From contig JABDBZ010000001.1 of NCBI GenBank assembly GCA_013288385.1, positions 45,302-109,301 on the forward strand: a DNA stretch of 64,000 bases. The letters are read 5' to 3'. Source of the DNA: Bacteroidota bacterium. GTDB taxonomy: Bacteria > Bacteroidota > Bacteroidia > B-17B0 > Aurantibacillaceae. Made by a program: the position numbers and the translations under genes. The notes beneath the pieces were generated by a model, which saw only the letters and a list, made by a program, of their open reading frames with translations, was not told the DNA's origin and made no database searches. Shown one piece after another: positions 53,937 through 63,852 of this stretch; the stretch's first letter is position 1; the number at the start of each line of letters is the position of its first letter.

Positions 53937-54923
53937 TTACAATCCTAACCATTCTTTTGCAGAACCACTAAAAACCATTTCCTTATCTTTATCATTTAAT
54001 GGTGTGTTATGCACTAATTCTCCTGGAATAGATTCGCCTAATGGAAATGGATAATCGCTGCCTTGCATTACTCTGTTAGCGCCACATTTTTTTACGGTGT
54101 ACTCTAACATTTCAGTATCGCAAACATGACTATCAACCCAAAATCTCCCTAGATATTCTTTCGGATTTTTTTTATTATCAATGGCAACTAAGTCTGGCCG
54201 GCATTCCCAACCATGTTCAACTCTTCCTAATGTTGGGAGTAAAGATCCGCCACCATGGGCAAAACATACTTTTAGTTTTTTAAATTTTTCAAATACACCG
54301 CCAAATATCATACTGCAAGCCGCTCTGCTAATTTCTGCAGGCATACCAACTAACCAAGGTAACCAGTATTTACTCATATGTTCTTGACCCATCATTTGCC
54401 ACGGATGAATTAAAATAGCAGCATTTAATTGTTCGCATGCTGCGTAAAAATCAAAAAATTGTTGATCGTTTAAATTAATGTTGTTTACGTTACTACCTAT
54501 CTGCACGCCTTTAAAGCCAAGCTTCATGCAGCGTTCTAATTCTTTAATTGCTAATTTGGAATCTTGTAATGGAACAGTTGCTAACCCAATAAATTTATCT
54601 GAATATTGATTTACAGTTGCTGCTATATCATCATTCAAAAACTCACTTACCAATAAACAATCTTGTGCTTTTGCCCAATAACTAAACATCACCGGAATAG
54701 TACAAATAACTTGTTTATCTATTCCATGTTCTGCCATTTCTTTAATACGAATTTCAGATTCCCAACAGTTGGCGAGTATTTCTCTGAAACGTTTGTTGCC
54801 TTGTATCATCCATGCTTTGCCGGGTTCATGATGTTCGAGTTGAATAAACTCTCCATAACCGAATTGTTTATTAAAGTCAGGTAATTGTTTTGGGATAATA
54901 TGTGTATGAACGTCGATAATCAT
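53937..54923 (-). CDS. Amidohydrolase, aminocarboxymuconate-semialdehyde decarboxylase (ACMSD)-like
   Basis: The 328-residue protein begins with the metal-binding MIIDVHTH (His6, His8). It has ACMSD hallmarks: IHPWQMMGQEHMSKYWLPWLVGMPAE, CFAHGGGSLLPTLGRVEHGWECRPDL and the late aspartate in MQGSDYPFPLGE. ACMSD decarboxylates 2-amino-3-carboxymuconate semialdehyde in tryptophan (kynurenine) or 2-nitrobenzoate breakdown. No other gene of that pathway is in the window, so the assignment rests on motifs only. Confidence 0.85.
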   Translation of the reverse strand: MIIDVHTHIIPKQLPDFNKQFGYGEFIQLEHHEPGKAWMIQGNKRFREILANCWESEIRIKEMAEHGIDKQVICTIPVMFSYWAKAQDCLLVSEFLNDDIAATVNQYSDKFIGLATVPLQDSKLAIKELERCMKLGFKGVQIGSNVNNINLNDQQFFDFYAACEQLNAAILIHPWQMMGQEHMSKYWLPWLVGMPAEISRAACSMIFGGVFEKFKKLKVCFAHGGGSLLPTLGRVEHGWECRPDLVAIDNKKNPKEYLGRFWVDSHVCDTEMLEYTVKKCGANRVMQGSDYPFPLGESIPGELVHNTPLNDKDKEMVFSGSAKEWLGL

Positions 54924-54943
54924 ATTTGTTGTATTAAAATTAA

Positions 54944-55483
54944 TTAAGCTATTTTATTTTCAAAAATACTAAAGTTAACATTACCATATTTCCGTAATTG
55001 TTTAAAATGAGATAGTTGCTCCAATTTAGTTCTTGGTCCGTGCTCAATAATTAACCAACCATTTGCATTCAGTAGTTTTTTATCAAATACCAATTGATGA
55101 ATTTCTTCAAAATTAATAAGATCATATGGTGGATCAGCAAAAATTAAATCATGTGTTTTTATACTTTCTTTTAAAAATTTAAACACGTCTGCCTTAACTG
55201 TTTTAATTGGTAGTTTAAAAGTTGAAGCAGTTTTATTTAAGAAGTTTACACAATTGTAATTACTATCCACAGCCGTGAGATCTTTACATCCACGAGATGC
55301 AAACTCTAAAGAAATATGTCCTGTACCCGAAAAAAGATCAAGAATTGAGCATATCTCTAAGTCAAAATAATTATTCAAAATATTAAATAAACCTTCTCCG
55401 GCAAACGAAGTAGTTGGTCTTATTGGCAATCCTTTAGGCACATTAATTGTTCTGCCTTTTAATATGCCTCCTAAAATTCGCAC
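54944..55483 (-). CDS. rsmD: 16S rRNA (guanine966-N2)-methyltransferase RsmD
   Basis: Methylates G966 of 16S rRNA. The 179-residue protein has MRILGGILKGRTINVP, PTTSFAGEGLFNIL, the SAM-binding LDLFSGTGHISLE (51-55 FSGTG) and the catalytic DPPY (117-120). It overlaps the upstream DUF3822 gene by 13 bases, an arrangement I know from other Bacteroidota, so the two are translationally coupled. Confidence 0.92.
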   Translation of the reverse strand: MRILGGILKGRTINVPKGLPIRPTTSFAGEGLFNILNNYFDLEICSILDLFSGTGHISLEFASRGCKDLTAVDSNYNCVNFLNKTASTFKLPIKTVKADVFKFLKESIKTHDLIFADPPYDLINFEEIHQLVFDKKLLNANGWLIIEHGPRTKLEQLSHFKQLRKYGNVNFSIFENKIA

Positions 55484-56319
55484 AAATGTTTATTTAAAAT
55501 ATTAAAATAGTAATGATTTGGTAAATTTTCAACGGGTGTATTTAATGATTTGCTGGAAATAAAATTGACAGATTTAATGTATTTTTTAATTAAGGTAAAC
55601 AATGCGTCATTACTTGGTAAATCAGCGGCAATAGAAAGTCTGAGGGTTGTGTTATTTAATTGAAATTGCTCTATAGAGAATAAAAGAAAGTATAAAATAT
55701 CTTCGTGTGAATCCCATTTAAAAATATTGTAAAATTTTAATTCATTATTTTTTTTGATGATGAGTTCTATGAAGTTTGTGTGAATATTTAAAAGCACATC
55801 GCTATTATTGAATGCCTGAAGTTTCAGGAATAAATCGATACTGGAAGCTCCAAGGTGATCTATTTTAGCGGCATTAAATGTTTTTTCAATAAAGCTGTGG
55901 AGATCAAAATCGTAAGTAAAAGCAAAGTCAATTGAATTATTAATACGAATACTTTGAACCGTTTTAATATCTTTTAATCCTAAATTAAATTCTAATAATT
56001 CTTTTAAATGACCATTTGCGTATGCAGTTGGGACTAAAGTAAAGTACCTGTTTAGTATTTGAACTGAAACATGATAATAAGGATGTTTTAAAATATCAAA
56101 GTCTTTTAAAAAAAAATTGAGTTCATGAATAATACTATTAGTTTGATTTTTTGTTTCATTAAACTGCATAGAGCTAATTTCATGAAGTAACGAATTATCT
56201 TTATTGAAAACGCTCGCAGCTATCCTGTTTTCTTCAATTTGTAGGTATAAATTGAGCAAACCTTTTTGAAAGGGATGAACGTTAAAATGCTGCTTATTTA
56301 AAACCTCCGCTACCTGCAT
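55471..56319 (-). CDS. DUF3822 family protein
   Basis: The 282-residue protein matches DUF3822 in layout: an actin-like/FtsA-like first half (LLNLYLQIEENRIAASVFNKDNSLLHEI) and YYHVSVQILNRYFTLVPTAYANGHLKELLEFNLGL. The later segments VLLNIHTNFIELIIKKNNELKFYNIFKWDSHEDILYFLLFSIEQF and the closing HYYFNILNKHLCEF also fit. The family is confined to Bacteroidota and has no known function. Its stop codon overlaps the start of rsmD, suggesting a role near ribosome modification or simple coexpression. Confidence 0.85.
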   Translation of the reverse strand: MQVAEVLNKQHFNVHPFQKGLLNLYLQIEENRIAASVFNKDNSLLHEISSMQFNETKNQTNSIIHELNFFLKDFDILKHPYYHVSVQILNRYFTLVPTAYANGHLKELLEFNLGLKDIKTVQSIRINNSIDFAFTYDFDLHSFIEKTFNAAKIDHLGASSIDLFLKLQAFNNSDVLLNIHTNFIELIIKKNNELKFYNIFKWDSHEDILYFLLFSIEQFQLNNTTLRLSIAADLPSNDALFTLIKKYIKSVNFISSKSLNTPVENLPNHYYFNILNKHLCEF

Positions 56320-56347
56320 CGAAATGTAAAAGTATATTTTTTAATGC

Positions 56348-56377
56348 TTTAATAAAACAAAAATAAACATACCTTTG
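56348..56377 (+). promoter_or_regulatory. Promoter of the leucine dehydrogenase gene
   Basis: TACCTTTG (56370-56377) matches the -7 consensus, with TTT at 56348-56350 ending 19 bases upstream as a partial -33 element. Transcription would begin near 56384, about 12 bases before the ATG. Confidence 0.55.
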
Positions 56378-56395
56378 TAGCTCTGCTAATATTTT

Positions 56396-57499
56396 ATGGA
56401 AGTAAAAGAATTATCTAAAACCGATTTCGCTAAGAATCCGGTAATTGCTCAAATGATGATAAATAATCACGAGCAAGTTGTTTTTTGTAACGACAATGCA
56501 ACTGGCCTTAAAGCCATAATTGCCATTCACAATACGGTATTGGGACCTTCATTAGGTGGTACACGGATGTGGAATTATAATAATGAGTTAGAAGCTTTAA
56601 CTGATGTGTTAAGGCTTTCGCGAGGCATGACGTATAAATCCTCTGTCGCCGGAATAAATTTAGGAGGCGGAAAAGCTGTGATCATCGGGGATTCCAAAAA
56701 AATTAAAACGGAAGCATTGCTTCGTCGCTTTGGTAAATTTGTGGATAGCCTTGGTGGTAAATATATTACTGCCGAAGATGTAGCAATGTCGAGTCGGGAT
56801 ATGGAAATTATTCATATGGAAACTGAACATGTAAGTGGTTTACCTGAAAATATGGGTGGAAGCGGGGATCCTAGTCCGGTAACGGCATATGGAGTTTATG
56901 TTAGCATGAAAGCTAGCGCGAAAGAAACATGGGGAAATGATAGTTTAAGTGGAAAGAAAGTTTTGGTGCAAGGGATCGGACATGTGGGAGAAGTATTAGT
57001 AGACCACTTAACTAAAGAGGGCGCGAAAGTTTATATTAATGATATTAGTGAAGAACGCGTGAAAGAGGTTGCAAATAAATACAAAGCGGAATTTGTTGCA
57101 GCTGATAAAATGTTTGATTTAGATATTGATATTTATGCACCATGTGCTTTGGGAGCTACAGTGAATGATGACACTTTGGGAAGATTGAAATGTAAAATTA
57201 TTTGTGGGGCAGCCAATAATCAATTAGCAGAAGAAACAATTCACGGTGTTGAAGTTGGTAAAAAAAGAATTTTGTATGCGCCTGATTTTGTTGTAAACGC
57301 AGGTGGCATCATTAATGTATACTATGAATTGGAAGGATATAATCGTGAAAGAGCTTTGGGTCATGCTGAGAAAATTTACGACACAACTTTTAATTTATTT
57401 CAACTGGCAAAAAAAGAAGGAATTCCAACCTATTTGGCGGCAAACAGATTGGGTGAACAACGTATTGAAGCTATTGCACGTATTAACGCTGTACTATAA
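56396..57499 (+). CDS. Leucine dehydrogenase (Glu/Leu/Phe/Val dehydrogenase family)
   Basis: NAD-dependent oxidative deaminase of branched-chain amino acids. The 367-residue protein has the dimerisation/catalytic domain with GGTRMWNYNNELEALTDVLRLSRGMTYKSSVAGINLGGGKAVI. Lys81 and Lys93 stand at the substrate and catalytic positions. The nucleotide-binding Rossmann domain has VLVQGIGHVGEVLVDHL, with the specificity acidic residue in INDISEE. LGATVNDDTL and IICGAANNQLAE favour leucine over glutamate dehydrogenase, as does the short length. Confidence 0.92.
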   Translation: MEVKELSKTDFAKNPVIAQMMINNHEQVVFCNDNATGLKAIIAIHNTVLGPSLGGTRMWNYNNELEALTDVLRLSRGMTYKSSVAGINLGGGKAVIIGDSKKIKTEALLRRFGKFVDSLGGKYITAEDVAMSSRDMEIIHMETEHVSGLPENMGGSGDPSPVTAYGVYVSMKASAKETWGNDSLSGKKVLVQGIGHVGEVLVDHLTKEGAKVYINDISEERVKEVANKYKAEFVAADKMFDLDIDIYAPCALGATVNDDTLGRLKCKIICGAANNQLAEETIHGVEVGKKRILYAPDFVVNAGGIINVYYELEGYNRERALGHAEKIYDTTFNLFQLAKKEGIPTYLAANRLGEQRIEAIARINAVL

Positions 57500-57524
57500 T
57501 TCTAAAATTTAAGTTCTTTAAACA

Positions 57525-58463
57525 ATGTTGAGCAGGAGATTTTTACGGATTAAGACCATGCAAGTCCTCTATTCTTATTTTAAGAATGAAAAGCCCGACA
57601 TGACTGCGTTTGAGAAAGAGTTGTTTAAAAGCATCGATCAGGTTTATGATCTCTATTTAATTATTTTGAACTTGTTTAGTGGCATTCATGATAATGCATT
57701 AATGATTATTGATGAAAACAGGCATAAACATTTACCGAGCAAAGAAGATCTCAATCCGAATCTATCATTAGTAAATAATACTTTGCTCACAGCAATAACT
57801 ACGAATAAAGAATTAAAAGATCTTATTGAAAAAAGAAAGTTGAGTTTGTATATCGATAATGATATCATTCGTCGTGTTCTCACAGAGATTAAGAAAACAG
57901 TGGAGTTTAATGAGTACATGCAAAATGAGAAAAACGATTTTAAATCTGATAAACAGCTTTTGATGTCGGTGGTTATAAAAGTTTTAAATGAACATGAAGT
58001 ATTGAATTCTATTTTTGAAGATAAAAATATTCATTGGGCGGATGACTTGCATGTGGCGTACCACTTGGTGTTAAAAAACTTTGAGGTTTATGATGGGAAA
58101 TTTAAAGTGCTTCCTTTATTAAAAGATGAGAAAGATGATTTGAGTTTTGTAAGTACATTATTTGAGAAGACAATCATTTATAAAGAAACGAGCATTGACT
58201 TAATTCAGAAACACGTTAAAAACTGGGAATTAGATCGTATTGCAGAAATGGATATGCTCTTAATGCAAATGTGTATTACCGAGTTTTTATATTTACAAAA
58301 TATTCCCGTTAAGGTATCTTTGAATGAATACATTGATATTAGCAAAGAATATAGTACCCCAAGCAGCAAGCTATTTATCAACGGTATCCTCGACAAAATT
58401 ATCTTTCAATTAAAAGGAGAAGACCGTATCCAAAAAGAAGGAAGAGGGTTGAAAGAAAACTAG
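57525..58463 (+). CDS. nusB: Transcription antitermination factor NusB (long form)
   Basis: Binds boxA RNA with S10 in rRNA antitermination. The 312-residue protein is about twice the classical size. It starts with MLSRRFLRIKTMQVLYSYF, has an internal helical half, and carries the NusB C-terminal core TSIDLIQKHVKNWELDRIAEMDMLLMQMCITEFLYLQNIPVKVSLNEYIDISKEYSTPSSKLFINGILD. The long form is normal in Bacteroidota. It follows the leucine dehydrogenase gene by 25 bases and is probably cotranscribed. Confidence 0.94.
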   Translation: MLSRRFLRIKTMQVLYSYFKNEKPDMTAFEKELFKSIDQVYDLYLIILNLFSGIHDNALMIIDENRHKHLPSKEDLNPNLSLVNNTLLTAITTNKELKDLIEKRKLSLYIDNDIIRRVLTEIKKTVEFNEYMQNEKNDFKSDKQLLMSVVIKVLNEHEVLNSIFEDKNIHWADDLHVAYHLVLKNFEVYDGKFKVLPLLKDEKDDLSFVSTLFEKTIIYKETSIDLIQKHVKNWELDRIAEMDMLLMQMCITEFLYLQNIPVKVSLNEYIDISKEYSTPSSKLFINGILDKIIFQLKGEDRIQKEGRGLKEN

Positions 58464-58575
58464 CCAAAAGTTTGCTTTTTAACCAAAAAATTCATTAATT
58501 TTATAGAAAAATTGATGAAAACCTTTAAACTTATCAAGGTTTGTTTACCTAATTCGATTTTAAAAACCAACCATT

Positions 58576-58610
58576 TAGGGTTCTTAACCGTAGGGTTATG
58601 TATACCTTTC
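58576..58610 (+). promoter_or_regulatory. Probable promoter with TAGGGTT direct repeats before the surface-protein operon
   Basis: TACCTTTC (58603-58610) matches TAnnTTTG at all but the last base and is 15 bases before the ATG at 58626. Two copies of TAGGGTT (58576-58582 and 58591-58597), 15 bases apart, with an inverted AACC between, lie in the place of the -33 element and could be an activator site. Confidence 0.4.
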
Positions 58611-58625
58611 AATTAATTAATCCAG

Positions 58626-60782
58626 ATGAAAAAAATACTAGTTCTTATAAGCATATTTATTACAAGTTTAGTTTTCTCTCAATCAATAGTTTTCCCAAAT
58701 TTCATTAATTATCAAGCGGTTTTAAGGGATGCCAGTGGAAATGTTTTATCACCGGGTACAACTGGCACCATAAAATTCAGGTTATATGATGACATGACTT
58801 CTACCAGTCCTAGCTATGAAGAAGATCAAAGTTTTACAACCAGTTCGGTAGGCATGGTGAATCTACAGATAGGGAAGGGAACCCCAATAGTTAATTCAAT
58901 GCCACAAGTGAATTGGTCAGGTGGTAAAGCAAGTTATGAAGTTTATTTGAATGGATCTACAACGCCAATTAGTCTCAAGCAGCCTTTTGCCTCAGTACCT
59001 TATGCAATTTATTCGATGAATTCTGGTAATTCTTTGCCTTTAGGCTCGGCAAATCAAACTCTGTTTTGGGACGGAACTCAATCGCAATGGGTTGCCACCA
59101 GCAATTTAAACAATAATGGCACCAATGTAGGAATTGGAATTTCTCCGGCAATTTTTGGTAACAAATTACATGTTCATTCAATTAATTCGGCCGATACCTC
59201 TGTAGTTTTGGCATATAAAAACACTGCTAATGCAAGAGATGCTGCTGTGCGAGGTATTTCAAGTGGTTCTTCTTCTCAAAATATATCAAACCCAAATTCA
59301 ACTTCTATTTATGGTGGGGATTTTATTTCAGGAAATAGTGGTACAGGTTATGCAGTAGGTGCTTCCGGTATTGGCGCTTCAGGGATCGGAGGAACTGGCG
59401 TTGGACTTTCAGGCATAGCTACTGGAGGCGCAACATCAACTTTAATCGGTGTTTATGGTGATGCTGAGTCTGTTGGAGGTTATAATCCCAATGCGTTTGC
59501 GGCAGTATTTAATAAAGGAAAAGTTGTTGTTTTGGACACAATAATGTTTCCAAACTCTCCAGCCCCTGTAGGAGCTGTTTTCACCCTAAACGCACAGAAA
59601 AAAGGGATTTGGTCAATCCTATCAGCCAGTTCGCCAATAAACATTGCGCAAGGAGGAATAGTAAATGTGAATCCTTTAACTCCATCAACAAGTTTTACCA
59701 TTTCAGCACCTCCAACTGGCTTAAGCATTTTGGGTAATTCCATAACAATTACACAAGGCTCTACTTCCGTTACACAAACTATTTCAGCTTTAACCGGAAC
59801 AGGTACTATTGGATACCTTCCTGAATATAGTAGTTCAAGCACTTTCAGTATTTCCAATATTTTCAGAAATGGTACCAATCAGATAGGCGTTAATACAATA
59901 AGTCCCAAAACATTCTTCCATATTTTCAAACAAGCCGGCGCTGATACTTTGTTATTGGAGTCGCCCAATGGATCCAGCATGTCGTACGCTCTTAAAAATG
60001 TGAATAACAGATTTGGCTTAACATTGAATGGAGCCAATTTGAAAATAGAAGAAAACGGTGTGGACAGAATGATATTCAGTTCTGGTAACGTTGGAATAGG
60101 AATTGCGCCAACAACTAAATTACATGTTGCAGGTAATACATTATTTGCAGATGTAAATACAATTACCGGTTATGTTTCGGTAATTCAAAATAACGTTCCG
60201 GCTGCAGGCCAAAGTGGTGGTGTTTTAAGACTATCCAATAATAATGCGAGATCAATAAGTAATGATGCTCTTTTAGTTGAAAATTTTGCAACAAAAGTTG
60301 GTGGCAGTGGAAGTACAAAAACGGGAATTGAAATTCAATCAACAGGTTCTTGGGCTCCTACAACTGGCCAAACAAATGTTGGTTTATTATCAAATGTGAG
60401 CGGAGCCGACAATAATTATAGCGCAATTTTTACAGGTGGTCAGGTAGGAATTGCAAATTCAACTCCAAAGAATACTTTATCGCTTGCAGGTAGTATGGCA
60501 GTGAGTAAAGTTACTGTTTCTAATAATTATTCTGTTACGCCCTCCGACTATATTGTTGAAGCCTCTGCTTTTGTGGTAATAACACTGGTTAATTCGGCAA
60601 TAGTGGATGAGGGAACTTTACTTGTGATAAGAAACAGATCAGGAGTAAATATAACTGTGAATCCTTTTGGAACCGATTTTATTCAACGTTTAGGATCTTC
60701 AACAGATTTATCTACAACAACCCTTAATAGTTTTCAAGTATTAAGATTATATAAATCGGGCACAAGATGGATAGAAATGTAA
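58626..60782 (+). CDS. Exported tail-fibre-like surface protein
   Basis: The 718-residue protein has a signal peptide (to VFSQ, about residue 19) and opens with the common Bacteroidota module FINYQAVLRDASGNVLSPGTTGTIKFRLYDD, then SLKQPFASVPYAIYS. The middle has glycine/serine-rich repeats (GASGIGASGIGGTGVGLSGIA) and modules of the NVGIGISP..KLHVHS / NVGIGIAPTTKLHVAG type, typical of phage-tail-fibre and surface beta-helix proteins. The C-terminus (NSFQVLRLYKSGTRWIEM) is a small beta domain; no chaperone (peptidase S74) domain and no T9SS sorting domain is seen. It probably acts at the cell surface. It heads an operon with two T9SS cargo genes. Confidence 0.8.
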   Translation: MKKILVLISIFITSLVFSQSIVFPNFINYQAVLRDASGNVLSPGTTGTIKFRLYDDMTSTSPSYEEDQSFTTSSVGMVNLQIGKGTPIVNSMPQVNWSGGKASYEVYLNGSTTPISLKQPFASVPYAIYSMNSGNSLPLGSANQTLFWDGTQSQWVATSNLNNNGTNVGIGISPAIFGNKLHVHSINSADTSVVLAYKNTANARDAAVRGISSGSSSQNISNPNSTSIYGGDFISGNSGTGYAVGASGIGASGIGGTGVGLSGIATGGATSTLIGVYGDAESVGGYNPNAFAAVFNKGKVVVLDTIMFPNSPAPVGAVFTLNAQKKGIWSILSASSPINIAQGGIVNVNPLTPSTSFTISAPPTGLSILGNSITITQGSTSVTQTISALTGTGTIGYLPEYSSSSTFSISNIFRNGTNQIGVNTISPKTFFHIFKQAGADTLLLESPNGSSMSYALKNVNNRFGLTLNGANLKIEENGVDRMIFSSGNVGIGIAPTTKLHVAGNTLFADVNTITGYVSVIQNNVPAAGQSGGVLRLSNNNARSISNDALLVENFATKVGGSGSTKTGIEIQSTGSWAPTTGQTNVGLLSNVSGADNNYSAIFTGGQVGIANSTPKNTLSLAGSMAVSKVTVSNNYSVTPSDYIVEASAFVVITLVNSAIVDEGTLLVIRNRSGVNITVNPFGTDFIQRLGSSTDLSTTTLNSFQVLRLYKSGTRWIEM

Positions 60783-60801
60783 AGCATAAAAATTTTGTAA
60801 A

Positions 60802-61569
60802 ATGAAACTAAACTTTATTTTGGTATATCTAATTTGCACTAATATTTTATCTGTTGCACAGAGCATTACACCTTCAGTTATTAATTCTGGTGGCAAAAGT
60901 AGTACCGTTACAATCAATTCTCAAACGGTTATTTATACTGATAATATTGGGGAAGCAATTATAAATACTGCTTCAAATTCATCAAACGTATTAACTCAAG
61001 GGTTTTTGCAACCCGATATGGTAGTCATTGCAAACACTTCCATTTCTTTAATACCCACAGATGTTTCTTGTGCCGATAAAGCGGATGGATATATCAAAGT
61101 TATCATTGATAATTTACCTTCAGGGGCAAATGTAAAATATTTCTGGAATCCTGATACTTTGTGCCCATCTCATGATTGTAGTAGAATAAATAATTTATCG
61201 GCTGGCGATTTTACAGTAAAAGTTGTTTATAGTTATACATTAGGAAATGTTGTAAAAACGGATACTATAACCCGAAATGTGCCAATAAAAGATGAAAATG
61301 GTACTTGTAAAATAAAAGTTTACTCCGGTGTAGATCTTTCAGGTATTAACTCAACTTTTACGATTGATAATATTGAAGATTTTCCTGAAGCAAGCGTTAA
61401 AATATTTAACAGGTGGGGAAATTTGATGTTTAATACAAAAAACTATAATAATAAAGACAATTTCTGGCCAAAAAAAGATGCGAATATCGTTCCCGGAACG
61501 TATTTTTATATCATCGAAATTGGTAATGGAAGTAAGCCAATAAAAGGTTGGGTTGAAGTATTAAATTAA
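60802..61569 (+). CDS. T9SS type B sorting-domain protein with SprB-like repeat
   Basis: The 255-residue protein has a signal peptide (to about SVAQ) and one SprB-like module (DVSCADKADGYIKVIIDNLPSG to INNLSAGDFTVKVVY). It ends with the gliding-motility-associated type B sorting domain (FTIDNIEDFPEASVKIFNRWGNLMF; VPGTYFYIIEIGNGSKPIKGWVEVLN). It should be secreted by the T9SS encoded at 10.3-16.4 kb and held at the surface through PorP/SprF-type proteins. It lies 19 bases after the tail-fibre-like gene. Confidence 0.88.
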   Translation: MKLNFILVYLICTNILSVAQSITPSVINSGGKSSTVTINSQTVIYTDNIGEAIINTASNSSNVLTQGFLQPDMVVIANTSISLIPTDVSCADKADGYIKVIIDNLPSGANVKYFWNPDTLCPSHDCSRINNLSAGDFTVKVVYSYTLGNVVKTDTITRNVPIKDENGTCKIKVYSGVDLSGINSTFTIDNIEDFPEASVKIFNRWGNLMFNTKNYNNKDNFWPKKDANIVPGTYFYIIEIGNGSKPIKGWVEVLN

Positions 61570-61588
61570 TGTTTAAATTTGAGTGCAA

Positions 61589-63841
61589 ATGAAAAAAATC
61601 AAATTCATTTTAGGTATTGTAATTTTGATAAGCTCAGTTTGTAAATCGCAGACAGTGAATCTTGTTGCTGAAAGTAAAAGTAATCTTTGTTTATTGAATC
61701 ATGAAGTTATTGAGTCGCCGCCAACTTATACAACTTTTACGACAGAAAAGATTGCGAAAGCAATGATTACACCAGATCCCTATCCAGAAGCTGCTTTTGT
61801 CGCAAACAATCTTGGTAAATTATTAATCGCAACAAACACAAACTCTTTCTCTTCGCCGCAATACGTAGGTTTTCAAGTTGTTTTAACACGTCCAAAATTA
61901 AATTTTGGAAACGTAGTTGTTGCTGATTTAAATAATGACGGTTTGGATGATATGGCTGCCAGCAATTCATATGGCGATGTTTATACCTGTAGAAGGTTTT
62001 TTCCTTCTCTTTTTTATTTCGACTCCATTCCTTTAACGCTTACTTCTGGTGGGCATCATGCGAGATTGTATCTGGCTAATATGAATAATGACCCACTTCC
62101 GGAGTTATTGACAATTGGCGCATACACAACAAATCCATTTTGTTATCGGTTTGGCTTATATACAAACACAAGCACAACAGCAACAACATTATCTTTTACA
62201 GCTTTAAGTTCGGGAACTATTGCTGCTGCGTCCTCTTCGCCTAACGATAATTTTTCAGCCTGCACTGCCGATCTTAACAATGATAATAAAGATGAAGTTT
62301 TATTTGTTTCAGATGTTACTTCAAGTTCTATAACTATTTTGTATAGCAGTACAAGCGGGAATCTTGATTTGAAAACATCTTTTGATCTTGGAGTTCCTAA
62401 TCTCGTGAATAAAAAAATAAGGTATGCCGATATTAATTCAGATGGAATAAAAGAAGTAATACTTTACGGAATAGTTAATTCCAATATTAATTTTATTTAC
62501 ATCTATTCGGCAAATTTTACAGGCAATAACCCCTCCGCTCCTGTGCTTCAAAAAGTAATTACACTTCCGGGTCAAATTAATGATTTTGATTTTGCTGATA
62601 TGAATAAAGATACTTTAATGGATCTCGTTACAAGTGTGGCAATATCACCCAGCCCTGGAGATATCAATGTTTTTTTGGCTCAGGATGCCGGTTTAAATTT
62701 CGCATCGTCACCAATACCCTTTACGCAAACATTCCACATGAATGGTGGTTTGGCTATAATGGATGTTGATAATAATAAAAGTGCCGACATAATTTCCTTT
62801 TCAACAAATACAATATCTTCTATTTCCATACTTAAAAACTATACATATCGGGATACGCTTTTTGCCACCCCATCAAAAACTATATTGTGTGCAGGCGAAT
62901 CCGTCACTCTCACAACTAATTTGAAAGGTTATGGGCTGGGTTATTATTCAACGTATAGTCCAGTTAATAGTTTACCAGCTATTTCACAAACGCTACTTGT
63001 TAATTCGGCCGGTGTCTATAGCACTACTGCAACCTATTCAACTTTTTTAACCTTTCCGACATATCCAGCCGCTTCTTCCTCTTGTGGTGTCATATCTAAT
63101 ACTATTCAAATTAGAATGGGTATTACACCAACTATCTCTGTCAATGCACCTTCAAGTTTGTGTCTTGGTCAAACAGCAACTATTTCTGCAAGTGGTGCTA
63201 CATCTTATACATGGTCTACAGGAGATAATACACCTTTAATCGTGGCCACACCAACAGCAGCGTTTGCATTTTATGTAACTGGAAGTAGTGCCGATGGATG
63301 TGTAGGTTCTGGAGGCGCAGATACCATTTACATTCATTCAAGTCCAAATGCGAGCATTACTGCAGATAAGACTCTTCTTTGCAAAAATGAAAGAGCAACA
63401 TTTGTCGCAACTGGAGGTCAGGTTTATCTTTGGAGTACAGGTCAAAGTACACCAACCATTTCTATAACTCAAACTGTAAATGTGCCTCAAACATATACAG
63501 TATTGGTTGATGCGGGTGGAGGTTGCGTAAAAGTTGTGAGTGTGCAAACTGTATTTAATGATAATTGCAATGAGGTAGTTATAAAGAATGGAATAACACC
63601 TAATGGTGATGGAAGCAACGATTTTTTATATATAGAGAATATTGATCGCTATCCAAACAATCAGGTAAATATTTTCAATAGATGGGGTGCTGAATTATAT
63701 AGTGCCAAGGGATATAATAACGATACCAATGTTTGGCCAAATACTTCAGTTAAGTTATCACCAGGAACATATTATTATATTGTTGATCTTGGAAATGGTG
63801 ATCCTGTAAGAAAAGGTTGGTTAGAGATACTTAGTAATTAA
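61589..63841 (+). CDS. Large T9SS type B cargo protein with FG-GAP-like and Ig-like domains
   Basis: The 750-residue protein has a signal peptide (KFILGIVILISSVCKS). It then has an FG-GAP/VCBS-like propeller with calcium-type loops (VVADLNNDGLDDMAASN; CTADLNNDNKDEVLFVSD; RYADINSDGIKEVIL; DFADMNKDTLMDLV; MDVDNNKSADII). Two or three Ig/PKD-like domains follow (ILCAGESVTLTT; SLCLGQTATISASGATSYTWSTGD; LLCKNERATFVATGGQVYLWSTGQ). It ends with the type B sorting domain (NQVNIFNRWGAELYS; SPGTYYYIVDLGNGDPVRKGWLEIL). The ATG at 61589 is preferred over a GTG two codons earlier. It is probably an adhesin-like surface protein. Confidence 0.88.
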   Translation: MKKIKFILGIVILISSVCKSQTVNLVAESKSNLCLLNHEVIESPPTYTTFTTEKIAKAMITPDPYPEAAFVANNLGKLLIATNTNSFSSPQYVGFQVVLTRPKLNFGNVVVADLNNDGLDDMAASNSYGDVYTCRRFFPSLFYFDSIPLTLTSGGHHARLYLANMNNDPLPELLTIGAYTTNPFCYRFGLYTNTSTTATTLSFTALSSGTIAAASSSPNDNFSACTADLNNDNKDEVLFVSDVTSSSITILYSSTSGNLDLKTSFDLGVPNLVNKKIRYADINSDGIKEVILYGIVNSNINFIYIYSANFTGNNPSAPVLQKVITLPGQINDFDFADMNKDTLMDLVTSVAISPSPGDINVFLAQDAGLNFASSPIPFTQTFHMNGGLAIMDVDNNKSADIISFSTNTISSISILKNYTYRDTLFATPSKTILCAGESVTLTTNLKGYGLGYYSTYSPVNSLPAISQTLLVNSAGVYSTTATYSTFLTFPTYPAASSSCGVISNTIQIRMGITPTISVNAPSSLCLGQTATISASGATSYTWSTGDNTPLIVATPTAAFAFYVTGSSADGCVGSGGADTIYIHSSPNASITADKTLLCKNERATFVATGGQVYLWSTGQSTPTISITQTVNVPQTYTVLVDAGGGCVKVVSVQTVFNDNCNEVVIKNGITPNGDGSNDFLYIENIDRYPNNQVNIFNRWGAELYSAKGYNNDTNVWPNTSVKLSPGTYYYIVDLGNGDPVRKGWLEILSN

Positions 63842-63852
63842 ATTAGAGACTA

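Noticed and set aside
53937..54923. Kynurenine degradation cluster around the ACMSD-like gene.
   Set aside because: Adjacent genes are an MMPL transporter and rsmD; no other pathway enzyme is visible.
58626..60782. Prophage tail-fibre gene.
   Set aside because: It has a signal peptide, no other phage genes lie around it, and it is cotranscribed with T9SS cargo genes; this module type is common in Bacteroidota surface proteins.
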